Assembly (NCBI RefSeq): GCF_040054535.1
Contig: NC_090783.1
Coordinates: forward strand, 3,523,501-3,587,500
Length of the DNA stretch: 64,000 nucleotides
Source of the DNA: Antennarius striatus
Lineage: Eukaryota > Chordata > Actinopteri > Lophiiformes > Antennariidae
Direction: 5' to 3'
Shown: positions 10,495 to 23,400 of the stretch, piece by piece
Position numbering within the stretch: the first letter of the stretch is position 1
Layout: every line of letters begins with the position of its first letter
The notes under the pieces: generated by a model
Database searches by the model: none
Told to the model about the DNA's origin: nothing
Seen by the model: the letters and a program-made list of their open reading frames with translations, nothing else
Made by a program: the position numbers and the translations under genes

Positions 10495-12139
10495 ATCGTT
10501 ATTAAATATGTTGCAACAAATCCTAAAAATGTAAAAATGTTGTAAATCACAATGAATCTTTGTTTAGTCCTCACTTTTGATATCTCTTTTAATCATTAAT
10601 TTCACACAGGAGTTGAAATGAGGTCACAATAAAGTTAATCTGTTTACCGTTGATACACTTTATTGATTTTAGTCTGTAACTAAACACTGAAGAAGAACAA
10701 GGACAAATGTTTACATGTGCAAGATTGAGAAACTTATTGTGAAATGGGAACGGCCTGAGGATCAATGGATTGATTTTTTTTTTTTTTTTTTTTACCTGTT
10801 CCTGTGATGGTCTGGATCTCCACGGTGTCTTTGCAGGATTCAGTACATTTCTGCTGCAGCTCAATGGAGAGTTGTTTTAAATCTGCCATTCTCCTCTCGT
10901 TGCTGGAGATTAAAGTCTGAAGTTCGCTGAGGAACAAGAAAGAAGATTTAAATGCATTCCATATAATTCACTCTTTTTATTTTACAAAAATGGAAGGAGA
11001 TTTTTAAAATAATCGAGAGTAAGAAGATGAGAAGGAAGCATGACAAAGAACAGAATTCAATTTCAGGTTTTTGTTTTTCATGAGTCATGAGTCAATCTGA
11101 CTTTTTCTGCCCATCGAGGGAAGATCAGTGGGTGGAAAGTCGACCCTTGATCTGCGCTCAGTCCTGAGTGTGTGGGTGAGGAAGGTTAGTGGGCATTGAC
11201 CTAAAGGTTCAGGACGCTGCTGGAATTAAAATTAGTGAAAGGACAGAACCAAAAATGATTAATAAAGGTTTTTTTATTGTCGCTTTTAAGAACCTTCACA
11301 TTAACCCTGGCATTTTTGCGACTTTAATCTTTCAAATTGAAATATTTGATCAATATTTCGCTTTGAAAAGGAGTGGAATATAAATAAAAGAAGAAGTTTT
11401 CATATGGATTTTCATTATGTCAGCCTTTCACTTACAAAATCTGTTGTTCCTGTTCAACGATGGTCTTTTCAAACCGAAGGATATCGTCCAGCATGCTTGT
11501 TGAGCTTTTGTAGTGCGAATCTGCAATAAACAGTCAAGGATGAGCTCAAAACATTCCTGATTTCTTTCAATCAAATTTCTGTGAGTCGGGTTGATTTGAA
11601 TTAATGAGGAACTAGATGTTTAAATGCTTGCTGCAAACCGATTACCTATGGAACTCTTCTGAGCTGAAGTAACGGACTCTTTCATGTGGACGACTGTTTC
11701 TTCCGTCCCCTGGGTCCAGTTGGCAATCGTTTCAAGTTCATGTTGCAAATCATCCAAATCCTTGTTCACATTCGGCATATACCTCAGCATATAATCAGCT
11801 ACTCCGCATGTAGTGGGACAATACTGGCCCTGCGCACAGACACAAGACGTGGAAAACATCACGAGGTGATCATGGGATTATAATCTGCATTATAATTTGA
11901 CTTTTATCATTGCATACTTACAAATCCATCATTTTGGGTGCATGTTCTCACAATATTGTCACCTCTGATTTGCTGCACAAACACAAACACCATGCATTTA
12001 GTTGTTTTTTTTTTTGTTTTTTGGGTGCACAACAAATCCGCATGGGTGAATAAAAAAAGTTAATTCGACGACTCACCGCTGATGAGATGGAGAAAAGTAA
12101 CAGAAGTCCACCGGCGGTGGCAAAAAGTGATGGAGTCAT
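9291..12139 (-). CDS. fgg: Fibrinogen gamma chain
   Basis: There are nine coding exons: 12077-12139, 11922-11972, 11646-11829, 11436-11520, 10796-10926, 10309-10442, 10018-10202, 9564-9841 and 9291-9472 (1293 nt, 430 aa). Residues 1-21 are a signal peptide, and the predicted mature chain begins QIRGDN. The gamma-type disulfide ring motif YCPTTCG is at 41-47, followed by the coiled coil to [11 protein letters not shown] and then the fibrinogen C-domain ([26 protein letters not shown] calcium site, NGIIWVTW). N75 (NWT) is a glycosylation sequon. GQQ and a nearby lysine, the factor XIIIa cross-link site type, are kept near the C-terminus, but the tail ends GGLEN instead of the mammalian AGDV integrin motif. 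The chain joins alpha and beta in the secreted hexamer that clots under thrombin. The gamma assignment is firm from YCPTTCG and the C-domain. Confidence 0.95.
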
Positions 12140-12198
12140 GTTGCTTTGACCACCAGTCGTGTCTTGTTGGAGACTGAAGAGCCGCTCGACTCGGTGCG

Positions 12199-12206
12199 AT
12201 ATTTAT
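12199..12206 (-). promoter_or_regulatory. Likely TATA box of fgg
   Basis: On the minus strand ATAAATAT lies 60 bp upstream of the ATG, leaving room for a 5' UTR of about 30 nt, as is usual for fibrinogen genes. The sequence fit is good but a start site cannot be proven by eye. Confidence 0.4.
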
Positions 12207-15041
12207 CCGAACAAGGTCCTGAGTTCAGTGTTTGATAAGGGGTTCAACTGCAAACATCCCAGTCAGCGCGTGGGACGAAGCTGTGACTCAGGCCTCCGAC
12301 TGCAGTCACTTCCCAACATAACAGGGGAGATTTTAGAAGAACACAACCAAATGCAACTTACGAAGTTGTGTGTTTGTCAGTAATGACGACACAGCATTAT
12401 GACAAACATGACAAAGGTTTTTTTTTCTGTTGTGCGTTGGAGCCGGACTAGTTTATTTACTTTTCCTGATACCAAAAAAGAGTCAGTGAGTCACTCTTTA
12501 AAGACAAGTTGTTCTTTCAACAAGGCCTCTATAATATTAATACGAGTGTGTTGTCCTTAGAGGTGAGTCACGACATTTTTTTTTTGTGAAGTTAAACAAC
12601 AATAACCTGAGGTTAGACCAAAGATGAAGTCGGGTTGATTGACGTCGACCTCTTGCTTGAACCTCGGCTGCACCGGTCATCCGGTCCACTAGTGGCAGCG
12701 ACACCACAGGAAACTGAAAGAACACGTCTCAAAATCTGTGAACAAACTTAAAACCTCATTAGTAAGACACACAGAAAAAGAACAGAGAGAAATAAAACTG
12801 TGACGGACGGTTTTTTTTTTTTTTTTTTAATCACTTGGATGCTGTAGATAAAAAACAAAGACTCATTTCATTTGTCTGGTTTGAATCTAGTTCAGCATGT
12901 TTTTTTTTGTTTTTTTTACCCTCCTAATGAAACAAGGTGCATTTTTCTCAGGATTAATTGTTAAGAAGCTCATGTGTAGCTGAGCTGCTGTTAATTGAAC
13001 TGTAAGTGAACCCCCCCCCCCCCACACACACACACAAGACTCCTGCTGCACCTCTTGGCTCATCAATGAAATCAACCTTCAAAATGATCTCATATCAACA
13101 TGATTAATCATCTCATCCTGGCTGGGCAAAGGTGAATTCAGAATGACGCGCTGATGCACTTCCTGGTCATCAAAAGTCAGACACGCCCCTTTATGTCCGA
13201 TTATTTCCATTATGTTTATAACCGGTGACATTGGCTCCTACTCATACCTAAGCAGCAATTACCAACAGGACACCCAAATCATCATTTGGAGGTCGACACC
13301 GTCAATAAAATGAATTTTCTCACTGATAGTCTGTATGCTGAATTATTTTAACATGATGTGAAATCTGAATCTACGGGGTGTTGATGTCAGGTTTCACAGT
13401 TAGCATTAGGATAAATCTTTTTGCCATGTTGATGTGTTGAATATGGATGTTCAACTGTTGAGGCCTGTTGATTCCTTACTTTTTCACCGTCTTACCGTCT
13501 AAATTTTTTTTTTTTTAACAAATCACACCCTGTGCTACATCCTTCTCTTCTGACCGTGCCGGTCAGGTGACGTCCTGCGGTGTTATCTGGTCAGTATTTC
13601 ACACGATGCCCAGCTGTTATTAATGGTGCTGCTGCAAACGCACCTTGTTTTATGACATTAAAACAAACAGCGCAGACGTGGTACATGAAGAGATATAAGA
13701 GCTCATCTGTGGGCCTTGTGTTGACTTTAGATGATAAATCTTAGTCTGTGTTCCTCTGTGTGACCTGGTTTTATAGTGTGGAAAGAAACAGGCCCAGGAT
13801 GGGTATAAAGCCTGGCTGACCTGAGGATGAACTGCCGGGCCCGCGAACCTAAACGGCGCTGAACTTTAGCTGAACTGGCCTCTTTGTGTCGAAACACCAG
13901 ATGGAAAGTGTCCTGTTCTCTTTCTAAGTGCCATGAAGACACGGGCAGTCGATCTGAAAAACCGAGTCCAAGACATTCAGACGTGTTCTGGACGGTTGTT
14001 GTTATTGTTACAACCAGACTTTCTTATACTGTTTGCACTTTATCACGGCAGAGGCTGACATTCCCGACCGCTTAGACTCAGGGTTTCCGAATCCTTTTCT
14101 TCCATGAAAACACAAACAAAGTTCATTTATAATCAACTTATGTTGCAAGGCTGAAAAACACGGTCAGCATAGTTTACAAGTGGTCTGACCAGGTATTAAA
14201 TTTAAAGAGCCCCCATTGGCCACGATCGTAAGTCTGGAGCGGTTTGCCTGCGGTGTAAATCTCTCCTACAGAGGGCAAAGGTGTGCTATAATGCTGCCTC
14301 TGGGTTCAAACCGTGGTCAGACAGTAAGTCGACTCAGCTGAATGCCGACCGGAGGCGAAACATATCGAGAAGAGTCGACATCCCATCGTCCAAACACGGC
14401 AAATGATTCTAACTTAAAAGAATATGTCACGTGAATATCTCTCACTTTGTGCTGCGAAGATGTTTGCTGACCTTATATCTGCTCTGTGATTGGACAGGGG
14501 TCATGTGACTCCAGGAACTGTGCTTTAATAAAAAAAAAATAAAATAAAAAAAAAAGCAGAGCACAACTTTCATGTTATCACTAGATAAACACACGTTTTA
14601 TAATCATCTGCTGACTCGGACATTTATAGCACCGGTTGGTTTATCTGTTGGTGCTTGTTCTGTGTGTCTCTAGATAGACAGATAAATCTAGATCAAGCTA
14701 TCAAATTAAATTATGACGAAATAACCGGATTAGTGTTGACTTTCTGTTTATGATTAATTCAATAAATTGATAAATTAATTTTATCAATATGCTAGAGGCA
14801 AGAACTTTATTCAACATTAGAATTTATCAATGCAATCTTAATATTGTTAATTGTAGAGAAACTGTACAGAGCCACGCAGACATTAATCCTTCCTGGGTCA
14901 CACTGCTTTTCTCATGTGCATTAAAAGCCACTTGAGTTAAATACCAGCAACTTCTTTTTTTTAATCTAGGTCAGCAAATGGACAAATGATTCAAAGACAA
15001 AATCAAAAAGGACAAAGTGTTTCTCAGGGGATTTTCTGGGG
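12207..15041. other. Intergenic region upstream of fgg
   Basis: No exon can be supported. The region holds poly-T/poly-A runs, a C-run joined to a short CA repeat near 13011-13036, and unremarkable AT-rich DNA. Short open frames near 13727-13942 show no family resemblance. Confidence 0.5.
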
Positions 15042-15272
15042 TTAAAAGATGATCTTGTAACTGAGGCCCGACGGGATTACGATAATCTGACCAAAGGAAT
15101 GTTTGGTCCCATCAGATGGCTCCTCAGAGAAGATGCAGAACGTCTGACAAGACTTTCTTTTCTCACCCGGGGCTGATCTGAGGTTGATGAGGGTGCAGGA
15201 CAAATTAGCTGAGTCTGCAAAGTTCACTTCTTTGCAAGGGAGGGTAATACGCTTAAGTCTAATGAGGTTGAC
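15042..15272 (-). CDS. Candidate terminal exon of an unrecognised gene
   Basis: A 231-nt frame begins directly after a strong acceptor (CTCCCTCAG, AG at 15273-15274), in phase 0, and ends at a TAA at 15042. It encodes 76 residues with four cysteines, starting VNLIRLKRITLPCKEV and ending GLSYKIIF. The regular alternation of hydrophobic and polar residues looks like a beta-rich extracellular domain. I recognise no family. No partner exon was found upstream on the same strand before the lrat gene, so it may be a leftover exon, an exon of a gene whose other exons I missed, or chance. Confidence 0.3.
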   Translation of the reverse strand, partial: VNLIRLKRITLPCKEVNFADSANLSCTLINLRSAPGEKRKSCQTFCIFSEEPSDGTKHSFGQIIVIPSGLSYKIIF

Positions 15273-15796
15273 CTGAGGGAGAAACAAAAAGCAGAGAATG
15301 TAAACACATAATGCAAACCGGGGAAACAGTAAAACGGATATTTATTTATTTAACTGAGGTCAGCAGCTAAACATCTGATGCCAACACTGGAACATTTAAT
15401 AAGAGCTAAAAAAAAAAAAAGTGAGTTTAATTGTTTAGAGAGTTGCAAGTGTATATAGGATAAAAATGTTATATTGTCCACAAGAAAATAAAAAAAACAT
15501 CTTTACAGTTAGAGCAAGACATTGTAACGTAATCCCTGAGTGTCACTTAATATTATTATTATTATTATTATAGATTTTAGGATCAGTAGTCTGATGATCT
15601 AGGAATGTGATGGTATTTGATGCGTTCCTTCTCATGACGTCATAACATGAAACAACCAAAAGAGTAACTACTTTTACCCGCCAAGCCAACATTCACCTTT
15701 TTTTACGCAGAGGTCATGCGAAGTGACACCTGATCCAGAACCGGTTCTGTCCTCTCCTGCAGTTTAAAGTGTTTTGTGGTGAGAAACGCATCTGGA

Positions 15797-15827
<31 letters not shown>
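15797..15827. repeat. (AAC)n microsatellite upstream of lrat
   Basis: About ten AAC units lie 180 bp upstream of the first lrat start codon, probably within or next to its 5' UTR. Confidence 0.85.
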
Positions 15828-16003
15828 TTCACCAGATGGGTCGTCTGGGGGTGTAAAAGTAGGAGAATGCACACGTGCACACGGCCACTCGTGTCCAATC
15901 GTGTCCCCCCTCCCCTCAGGTTTCTCTCCTCCTCGTGGCAGTGAGGATAAAAAGGCTCACCCGACTCCAGCATGTTGACAGATTTCCCCAGGAAACCCTC
16001 ACC

Positions 16004-17026
16004 ATGCTGCAGCTGCTGACATTCCTGGTGGAGAAGCTCTCCCTTCTCTCCCAATTCAAACTTTTCGAGTCCGGCTGGTCGGGTTATGAGGACCAGGACC
16101 GGGAGCGCCACGCGCAACGCTGCCCTCCACCGACTCTCCGAAGGGGGGACCTCCTGGAGGTCCCCAGAACCATCTTCACCCACTATGGCATTTATTTAGG
16201 AGAGCATAAAGTCGCTCATCTGATCCCCGACATCCTCCCCGCGCTGACAAGCGACAAGAAGCTCATCAGTTCGGTCATCACCAACAAGAGGCTCATCCTC
16301 GGCTGCATGTACAAGTGCGCCACGGTGCGCGTCGACACACTGGAAGACTTCGCGTATGGCTCCAAGATACTGGTCAACCGCATGGATCAGAAGAAGCACA
16401 ATCACGTTTTTCCAAATGAAGACGTCGCCAAGAGAGCAGAAAACCTGATCGGAGCGATTCCATACAGTCTGCTGTGGAATAACTGCGAGCACTTCGTGAC
16501 GTTTTGCAGATATGGATCTGCAGCGAGCCGCCAGACAGAGAAGGTAAGAGTCCTGAAAGTTCACCTGAGCGCCGGAGGAGACTGAAGGTACCACACTGGA
16601 GATGATGCGTTCAGGGGATCCTTTAAAAATGAGTGTAGATTACAAAAAAAATTGCAGATTAATGATCTGATAAATGGGGAGACATGAGACATGAGTGTCA
16701 AAACGCGACTGAAGCAGTTAAACCATCACAGGTCACTGGTGAGAGCGGGTTGTTTCCATGGTTACCTCCAAGCGCGCAAGAATCCAGACGTTTGTAGAAA
16801 CTACATGTAATCTCACTGACAACCAATAAGAAATATTCAAGAAATGTGAGTTTATGACGCAAAGTGTGTAATAATCTCTTTCTTTCTGTTTCAGTTCTGT
16901 GAATGCTTGAAGTCAGTCATCGCAGCGGCGCTTCTGGGTGTGATCTACATCGTGTGTTTCGGTCTGGCGCCGTCAACTACATTACCCACAATCCTCGTTC
17001 CCTTTGCCCTCTGGATGGCCGGTTAA
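16004..17026 (+). CDS. lrat: Lecithin retinol acyltransferase, first tandem copy
   Basis: There are two exons, 16004-16543 and 16895-17026 (672 nt, 223 aa; human 230). The chosen ATG gives an N-terminal hydrophobic stretch like the human protein. An upstream in-frame ATG at 15875 would add 43 residues without family support. The catalytic residues are visible at the human positions: H60 in THYGIYLG, H72 in KVAHLIP and C161 in LWNNCEHF (NlpC/P60-type thiol acyltransferase fold). Exon 2 encodes the C-terminal membrane helix ending FALWMAG. The enzyme moves the sn-1 acyl chain of phosphatidylcholine to all-trans-retinol in the endoplasmic reticulum, feeding the visual cycle and vitamin A stores. 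The exon break after the conserved EK matches the human LRAT intron. A second copy follows on the same strand 0.9 kb downstream. Confidence 0.95.
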
Positions 17027-17219
17027 CGGAGGGGTCAAACAACCGAAAAACGAACTCTCTCATTCTCCCCCCCCCTCTCATTTCGATGTTGACGTGAGGC
17101 GTTCAAGTCTGCAGGACAAACGTGAATTTCTTTCCCGCTGAAGATCATGAAATAGAAATAGAAATCCTTATCAGCTGTTTTGTTTTTTTTATATTGTTGT
17201 TGCAAACATCCTGAGTGTG

Positions 17220-17271
17220 AATAAACCAGGATTATAATATAATGTTGTAAATATGACAAATGTTGAATAAA
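17220..17271 (+). terminator. Polyadenylation signals of the first lrat copy
   Basis: AATAAA occurs at 17220-17225 and 17266-17271, about 195 and 240 bp after the stop codon. Confidence 0.5.
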
Positions 17272-17928
17272 CATTTTATTTTTAATAGCGTGACTTGAGT
17301 CAGTGTTAACTCCTACTTGTCCGTCTATATAAATGACACATGTGCAAAAATCCAGTGACATGCTAACGCACCACGGCTACACACTCTGGACTCATAATAA
17401 ATATTTATTGATTTTTTTGATCACATGTTTATTTATTTATAGACTATAGGCAAATGCTGATTCATCACAGGAAATTTGCATCACCAGAGTGCAGATTTAT
17501 TTCACTTTAGCTGCTACTTATTAGTTATTCTGGATTTATATAATAATTCCTTTTTTTTTTTTCATGTCTAGACTTTTTAAAACAACCAAGAAATTGCTGA
17601 ATAACGATGACACAAGTCTCCAGGGCAGCAGCACATTCTAGACAAAGGCTTTTTATGTAGAAATGATGGCTCAATATCGCCGACCTTTTAAAGGAGGATT
17701 GAACGTGTTGCGGAGTCGGCCGTCTTAATAAGAACCCCTGACCTTAATACACAGCCAACCGAACAATGCCTGAGTTTCAAACTGCAGAGAAGTGATTATA
17801 AAGCTCCTTTGTTTCTGTCAAAATCATATTTAAAAATTGACCAATGTTTAATCTCGCTAACCACTCCGGCCCTGCCCACTTCTAACTTGATAAAAAGGGT
17901 GTTTGGTAAATTTGTCTACACTGCCATC

Positions 17929-19543
17929 ATGTTTCTTTTCCAGCTGCTCAGCTTCTTCCTTGTGGCTTGCAAAGACGAGGAGAAGGAGGAGGACTCCAAA
18001 TACGATCTATCCCTCTACAAACGTGGGGATTTACTAGAAGTTCCCAGGACTTTATTCACCCATTTCGGCATCTATCTAGGGGACGATCGCGTGGCTCATC
18101 TCATTCCGGACATACTGCCTGTTTTTTCCAATAATAAATCTGCTATTTCTAAAATGGTGACAAATAATCGCCTGGTGTTAGGGGTTGTGGCCAAAGTGGC
18201 CAGCGTCAGAGTCGACTCGGTGGCAGATTTTGCGTACGGATCGCAGATTCTGGTCAACCACATGGATGAAGTGTGCAGCGAGCCACCTCTGGATGGAGAG
18301 GAGGTGGTCAGAAGGGCGGAGAAGCTCCTGGGCTCCGTCGACTACAGCTTACTGTGGTACAACTGTGAACACTACGTCATGTACTGCAGATATGGGATGT
18401 CCATCAGCTACCAGACATACCAGGTAGAGACCCGGGCCTCCTGCCAGGACAGAGGTCAACAGATATGCTAACGTATTCATACTGATAAAAGGTGGTGAAA
18501 AGATTCTTTTCTACAAGTAGAAACCAGAAATAACAAAACCAACAGACCTCAGAATGTGTGAAAAGGAATTCTGAATCTTCACCAATTATGTTTTGGTCTT
18601 TAGGTCAAATTAAAGTGACTATTGCATTGAAAAACCAAAAATTTGCAAGTTAGATATTTTAATCACAGATCTGAAGCCTCATATTAATATTATAAGACCA
18701 CAGAAATGTTTTAGAATGAACTAATTTAGGAGCGTCTGGGTTGTCTGACCGTTTGAGCACCTCGACAAAAATCACCTCTTTTAATGATTGCTATTTTAAC
18801 CCAAACTTCAAATTCCTCTGGACACATTTTAATGATTAATTCCTCTCACAAGACCTTTTTATAGTTCTGTCTTTAGATCCCAGTTGGAGTCAGAGTTACT
18901 GCTGGTCTAGATTTAAGAGTCCCACAGAGTCCCTGTCTTTGCATTGTTGAGATTTGCTGCACGAGAGAGGTCACGTGCACACGTCATAGGTTTAAGGTTT
19001 ATTGCACGTGCAGCATTTTCGACGTCCTCGGTTGTTTCCCTGGATTATTTAGTGAAAAACAGATTACGGGACAAATTTCCTGTAACAGGCGGCGTTAATC
19101 TAAATGTACTTATGATGGCGTTTTCTGTGGAAAACAAACCTGCACTGAAAGGCTTCTTTAATGAGTGAATTAAAATTACTTGAGGGTATTTTCACAGCAG
19201 AGAGTTGTTCACTACGGTCCACAGGAGTGGAGATTAAATGTGTTCATTCGTGAGACGAGTGGCTCCATCTAGTGTTGTTTAATCCCAGGTTATTGTTATT
19301 GCTGTTCTGGAGGGAATGGACCCACTATTAATTGTTTGTGATATTCATCACCTCTGATCTCTAACTCTAATTCTCTCTTTCTTACAGTTCTGCACTGCAG
19401 TGAGGAAGATTGTTTGCAGCAGGATGAATTCCTATCTGACTGCCCTGTGTGGCGTGGGACTCTCCCTGTATCTGGGCTGCGTGACCCCACTGACGGTCTT
19501 ACCCACCCTGCTAGTCTCCTTCACCATCTGGATGGCGGCCTAA
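17929..19543 (+). CDS. lrat: Lecithin retinol acyltransferase, second tandem copy
   Basis: There are two exons, 17929-18423 and 19388-19543 (651 nt, 216 aa), with the intron at the same codon as the first copy. The catalytic set is intact: H45 (THFGIYLG), H57 (RVAHLIP) and C146 (LWYNCEHY). The N-terminus is shorter: a hydrophobic stretch (FLFQLLSFFLVA) followed by an acidic patch (KDEEKEED), unlike the first copy. The C-terminal membrane helix ends FTIWMAA. An in-frame upstream ATG at 17809 would give a 40-residue extension without family support. Zebrafish also has lratb duplicates, so a teleost tandem pair is expected; which zebrafish name applies cannot be decided here. Activity is likely because the active site is complete. 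Confidence 0.93.
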
Positions 19544-19888
19544 TGAATCTGGAGGAGGGGCTCGAGAGAAAAGACTCTGATTTTACGCAAGCAGGAGAGA
19601 AAATGAAGCCCTGTGGTTTAGCGAAGCGACTAAAGACACCGGCTCGGCTTGGACGAAGTGCAATAACACGGTCTTTTAGGTTTGTTGTTTTGAAAAATGT
19701 GGAAAGTGTTTTGTGAGTCATGTTTAATGTGTATCTACCTGGTTACTGTCATCAGAGCTCCTGAACGTACAGGTTTATATTGAACAAAATTCATCACAAA
19801 AATCTTCTTTGTAAGACAAAAACGTTTCCCTTCATGTTTAAAATGAATTACGGTATCTCTAAACTTATAACATGTAACTTATTTATGG

Positions 19889-19890
<2 letters not shown>

Positions 19891-19947
<57 letters not shown>

Positions 19948-19992
19948 ATTATTTTATTTTTAAATAAATAAATAAATAAATATATATATATA
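19891..19992. repeat. AT microsatellite
   Basis: A run of (AT)n is followed by an A/T-rich bridge with (TAAA)n and a second short (AT)n. It lies in the 3' flank of the second lrat gene; AATAAA at 20035-20040 follows and may serve as its poly(A) signal. Confidence 0.9.
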
Positions 19993-20040
19993 CATTTTCT
20001 CTGCTGTACAATGAATATATAAGAACAATAGCTGAATAAA

Positions 20041-22202
20041 GGTTTTGGGGAAAAAAAATCCCACTTCTGACGAGACTTTGTTAGTTTGCAGAATGTGAAT
20101 GAATTTTTCCAACAGGCTGTGAATCCGTTTAGATCGGCTGCGATGGAGCTCAAGGAAAGACTACCAGTGATAAAAATGTGTAAATCCTCATTTTCGTTTC
20201 ATGACGGTGGGGACGGATGCATCCAGACAGATTTGTGTCGTTTAAAAGGATGAAGCCGACTTCAGAATGAAATTAATAGTTAAAAATCACAGTGATGCTT
20301 TTAATGAGCTGGAAGAAACAGCAAGTCTTAAAAGACCTTTTTAAACATGTTTTTTTAGCGTACTTTGTTGTTAAAATTTAGTTTTTCTCAAGCCATAACC
20401 CCCCCCCTCCGGCAACACAATCCTTCTTATGTACAGTTATGGAAATGTTCACCACTAGGAATTAGATCGCTGCGACGGACATGTGTGGAGAAAAAGAAAG
20501 AAACAGTCCCAAGCCCCTTCTCCTCACATACGACCACCTGTTGCCAGATACAACTGAAGCCTAATTAGACCTGGAGGTGAGATTATTTTTTCTGATACCG
20601 TTTCCATGGCATTAATCTCACCCCCCTCAGAAGCTCTTCATCCTCAGAATGAAACTGGAGACAGAATCCTTTTCACCCGGCTGTATCCCTGCCAGTCTGG
20701 GATAGCAACCTGTAAAAAAAAAGAGATTCCGTTCCAACTGGATGACGTATCGATTTAACCTGAGCAGCTCAGGTGGATTAAAAAGAGTAAATGAGGGATG
20801 ATTGGTTTGTAGGAACTAATCCAGCAGAGGAGGACCGTATTGATTCAAGACCTATTGAGCTAAGGCCACATGTTTTGTTTAGATAATCTTCCTCTCCTTT
20901 TCCGTTTATTTTTGTTTAAGGACTTTCTTTTTTTTTAAAAAAGGAGGTAATGTGGATTAAGACGAGGGGGGGGGGATCTGTGGAGCATCCATATGAGACT
21001 TCATTCATTATAAACAAGCACCTACGCTGAGCTAGATTGCTGCCTTTAGTTTATTTCGATGTAAAACTGAAGTATTATAAAGGGAATAAAAGAGGGAAGC
21101 TTGTTGCTTTACCACTATTATTTTTGTGCTCAAGGTTGGAAATTTTAATTTGATCTCAAATACTGTACCGGAAATAGATGAAAGAATGAACATGAATAGA
21201 TCAATGGGGACAGAAGACATAAAAGGTTGCAGGTTGAATTTGCTCATGAACATTAGTCATGTGCACCGTCGTCTGATCCCCTCTCCCCCCCCCATGCGTC
21301 GGCTGTGTCTTTTTTTTATTTTCTGGTTTCTGGTATTGGATCACAGTTTACTCTCTTCCTGTTCTTCCTGGTTTCCTGTTGTGGTTCAGCATGCAGACAA
21401 TCTCACTTCATCTCAGGTGACCCTGCAAAGATATGTAGTAAAAAAAATGTAAGATGAATGTTGACAACATGCACAGATGTGCAGCTTTGTGCATCCAGGT
21501 CAATACCTGAGAATGAATAGGCTATTCCCTAACAGGTAGCTTTGCATATTAATGTATTTGCTGTTCAGGATGATTAATGTGTGTCGGACATGAAACCCTC
21601 TGCAGGTACTTAGGTATGCAGGAAGTTTACATGTAGCGCCTCTGTAAATGATAGGAAATCAATAATCAGTTACAATTCTGTCATGTTACGTTCCCGTCAT
21701 TCTGTATAATTTATTAGACTACAAAACAATAAAAAGATCATTAAAGAAGTGTTTTCTTGCACTATAGTTTGTCATTTGTGAGCATTGTCTTTGTGTCATC
21801 ACCGCAGGTAAAGAGCAAAGTTAACTAACAAATTTAGTCTCATTTAATCCTCTGAGGTAATTTTTGTGGCATTCATTTGTTAAACATGACTTCACTGATT
21901 CTCAGACAGGAAATTTGGATTTTGCAGCATCACCAGAATAAATGTAAGATTAGATGAGTGATATTTGTATCACAAATTGAATGTAATACAAAAATAAGAT
22001 TTGAATGAGAGACATAAATTAATATTCAGGAAAATACATAAAAGTTACTTTTATGGTTGTAATTACACCAACAGTTTATCAAATTAAGTGTGTGTGAAAA
22101 GCACGGACGATAAAGTTTTCGTAGTTTTTAGTGTCTTTCAGCTCATTGTTTTGGTTCCCTCCCAGTGATGTCATCGACTTATGATTCCAGGCATCCTCTG
22201 CA

Positions 22203-22233
<31 letters not shown>

Positions 22234-23400
22234 TGGTATTAATGCATTTAGGTTTATAATGCATCACAGAAGGCATCGAATCTGCAGAGATTTCATTAAA
22301 GAACCACAACAGATGAAAATGAAGGAATACATTTGCAAAGAAAAGAAGAGTTGTGCAGAAAGTGGAGCGCATAAACATCAGGTAGACATGATTATGAAGA
22401 CCTTGAAACACTCCCTCACGGTTCTGTAAGAATATTTCGTGTGCAGAAGATCATATTAAAACAAGAGATCAGTGGGGAATCTCTCATCCAGTGTCTTCTC
22501 ACAGCCTCTTGTCTCATTATTTCACCACCTGTGGTTGCATTGAGGTAGACGTGAGCTTTTTCCAAGGATGCTGCATGACAGTAATTCAATTTCCAATGAC
22601 CACATGGTGTCTTGCTTTATAACAGTTATAATTAAATTCTGAGCTCTATTACCAGTGCAGCAGTTTAGGGTCAGTTACTTCATTCTGCACTGAGTCAATG
22701 ACCTCTGTGAAAAATGCTGGAAAAGCAGAGTTTTATTGGATGACAAAAATGTATTTATTTATTTTTTAAATGGTTGAGTTCAGATTATAGGGCCTCTGAA
22801 CTTCATGTAAGTGTTGGTGCTGTGATAGTGGACCTCTCGCCCTGTTCGTGCTGGGATGAACTCCAGCCGTGACATTACGCAGAGCGCACAGATAGAACTG
22901 ATTTATGGGTTTGGATGATTCATTTGCCTTCAGCTCGACGCTCTCTGGGTCTCCACTCTGCTGTGACATCCAAACCTTTTTTATTCCCACTTGAGTTTGA
23001 AGTAGTTTGTGTCCTTCTTTCTTTCTTTCTTTCTTTTTTTTAACTGGTTGAGGATTGTCTCCATTAGTTTTGCATTTAATCATCATCTTTCTCATGATTT
23101 CCGGATCACACACACACATACACACATTCACACCAAACATCCCGGCTTTCCACGCTTTTCCACGGCAGGATTGATCTGAGCAGAGATTTTAAGTAAAAAC
23201 ATTAAAAAGAAGAAGAAAAGAAAACAGGTTATTGATTGTTTTTTGTTGGAAACATTTCATCAACATGACATGAAACATATTTAAATATTTAGTGCAGGTA
23301 GGAGGAGGCATGTCGTTTGTCATTCCGTCGCTGATGAAGAGACTCGATTTGAGGATGATGATGATGATGATGATGGGTTAAGAACGCGCTTCCTTCCTCT
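20041..23400. other. Intergenic region between lrat and npy2r
   Basis: No exon is supported. It contains a GT repeat at about 22201-22230, a TTTC run near 23016-23040 and a GAT repeat at 23353-23375. In mammals rbm46 lies in this interval; no RRM-like coding was seen. Confidence 0.5.

Noticed and set aside
13727-13942. 71-codon minus-strand frame upstream of fgg
   Set aside because: No splice context, no recognisable domain and no conservation argument; likely chance.
19544-23400. Expected rbm46 gene between lrat and npy2r
   Set aside because: No RNP1/RNP2-like RRM motif was seen in either strand.
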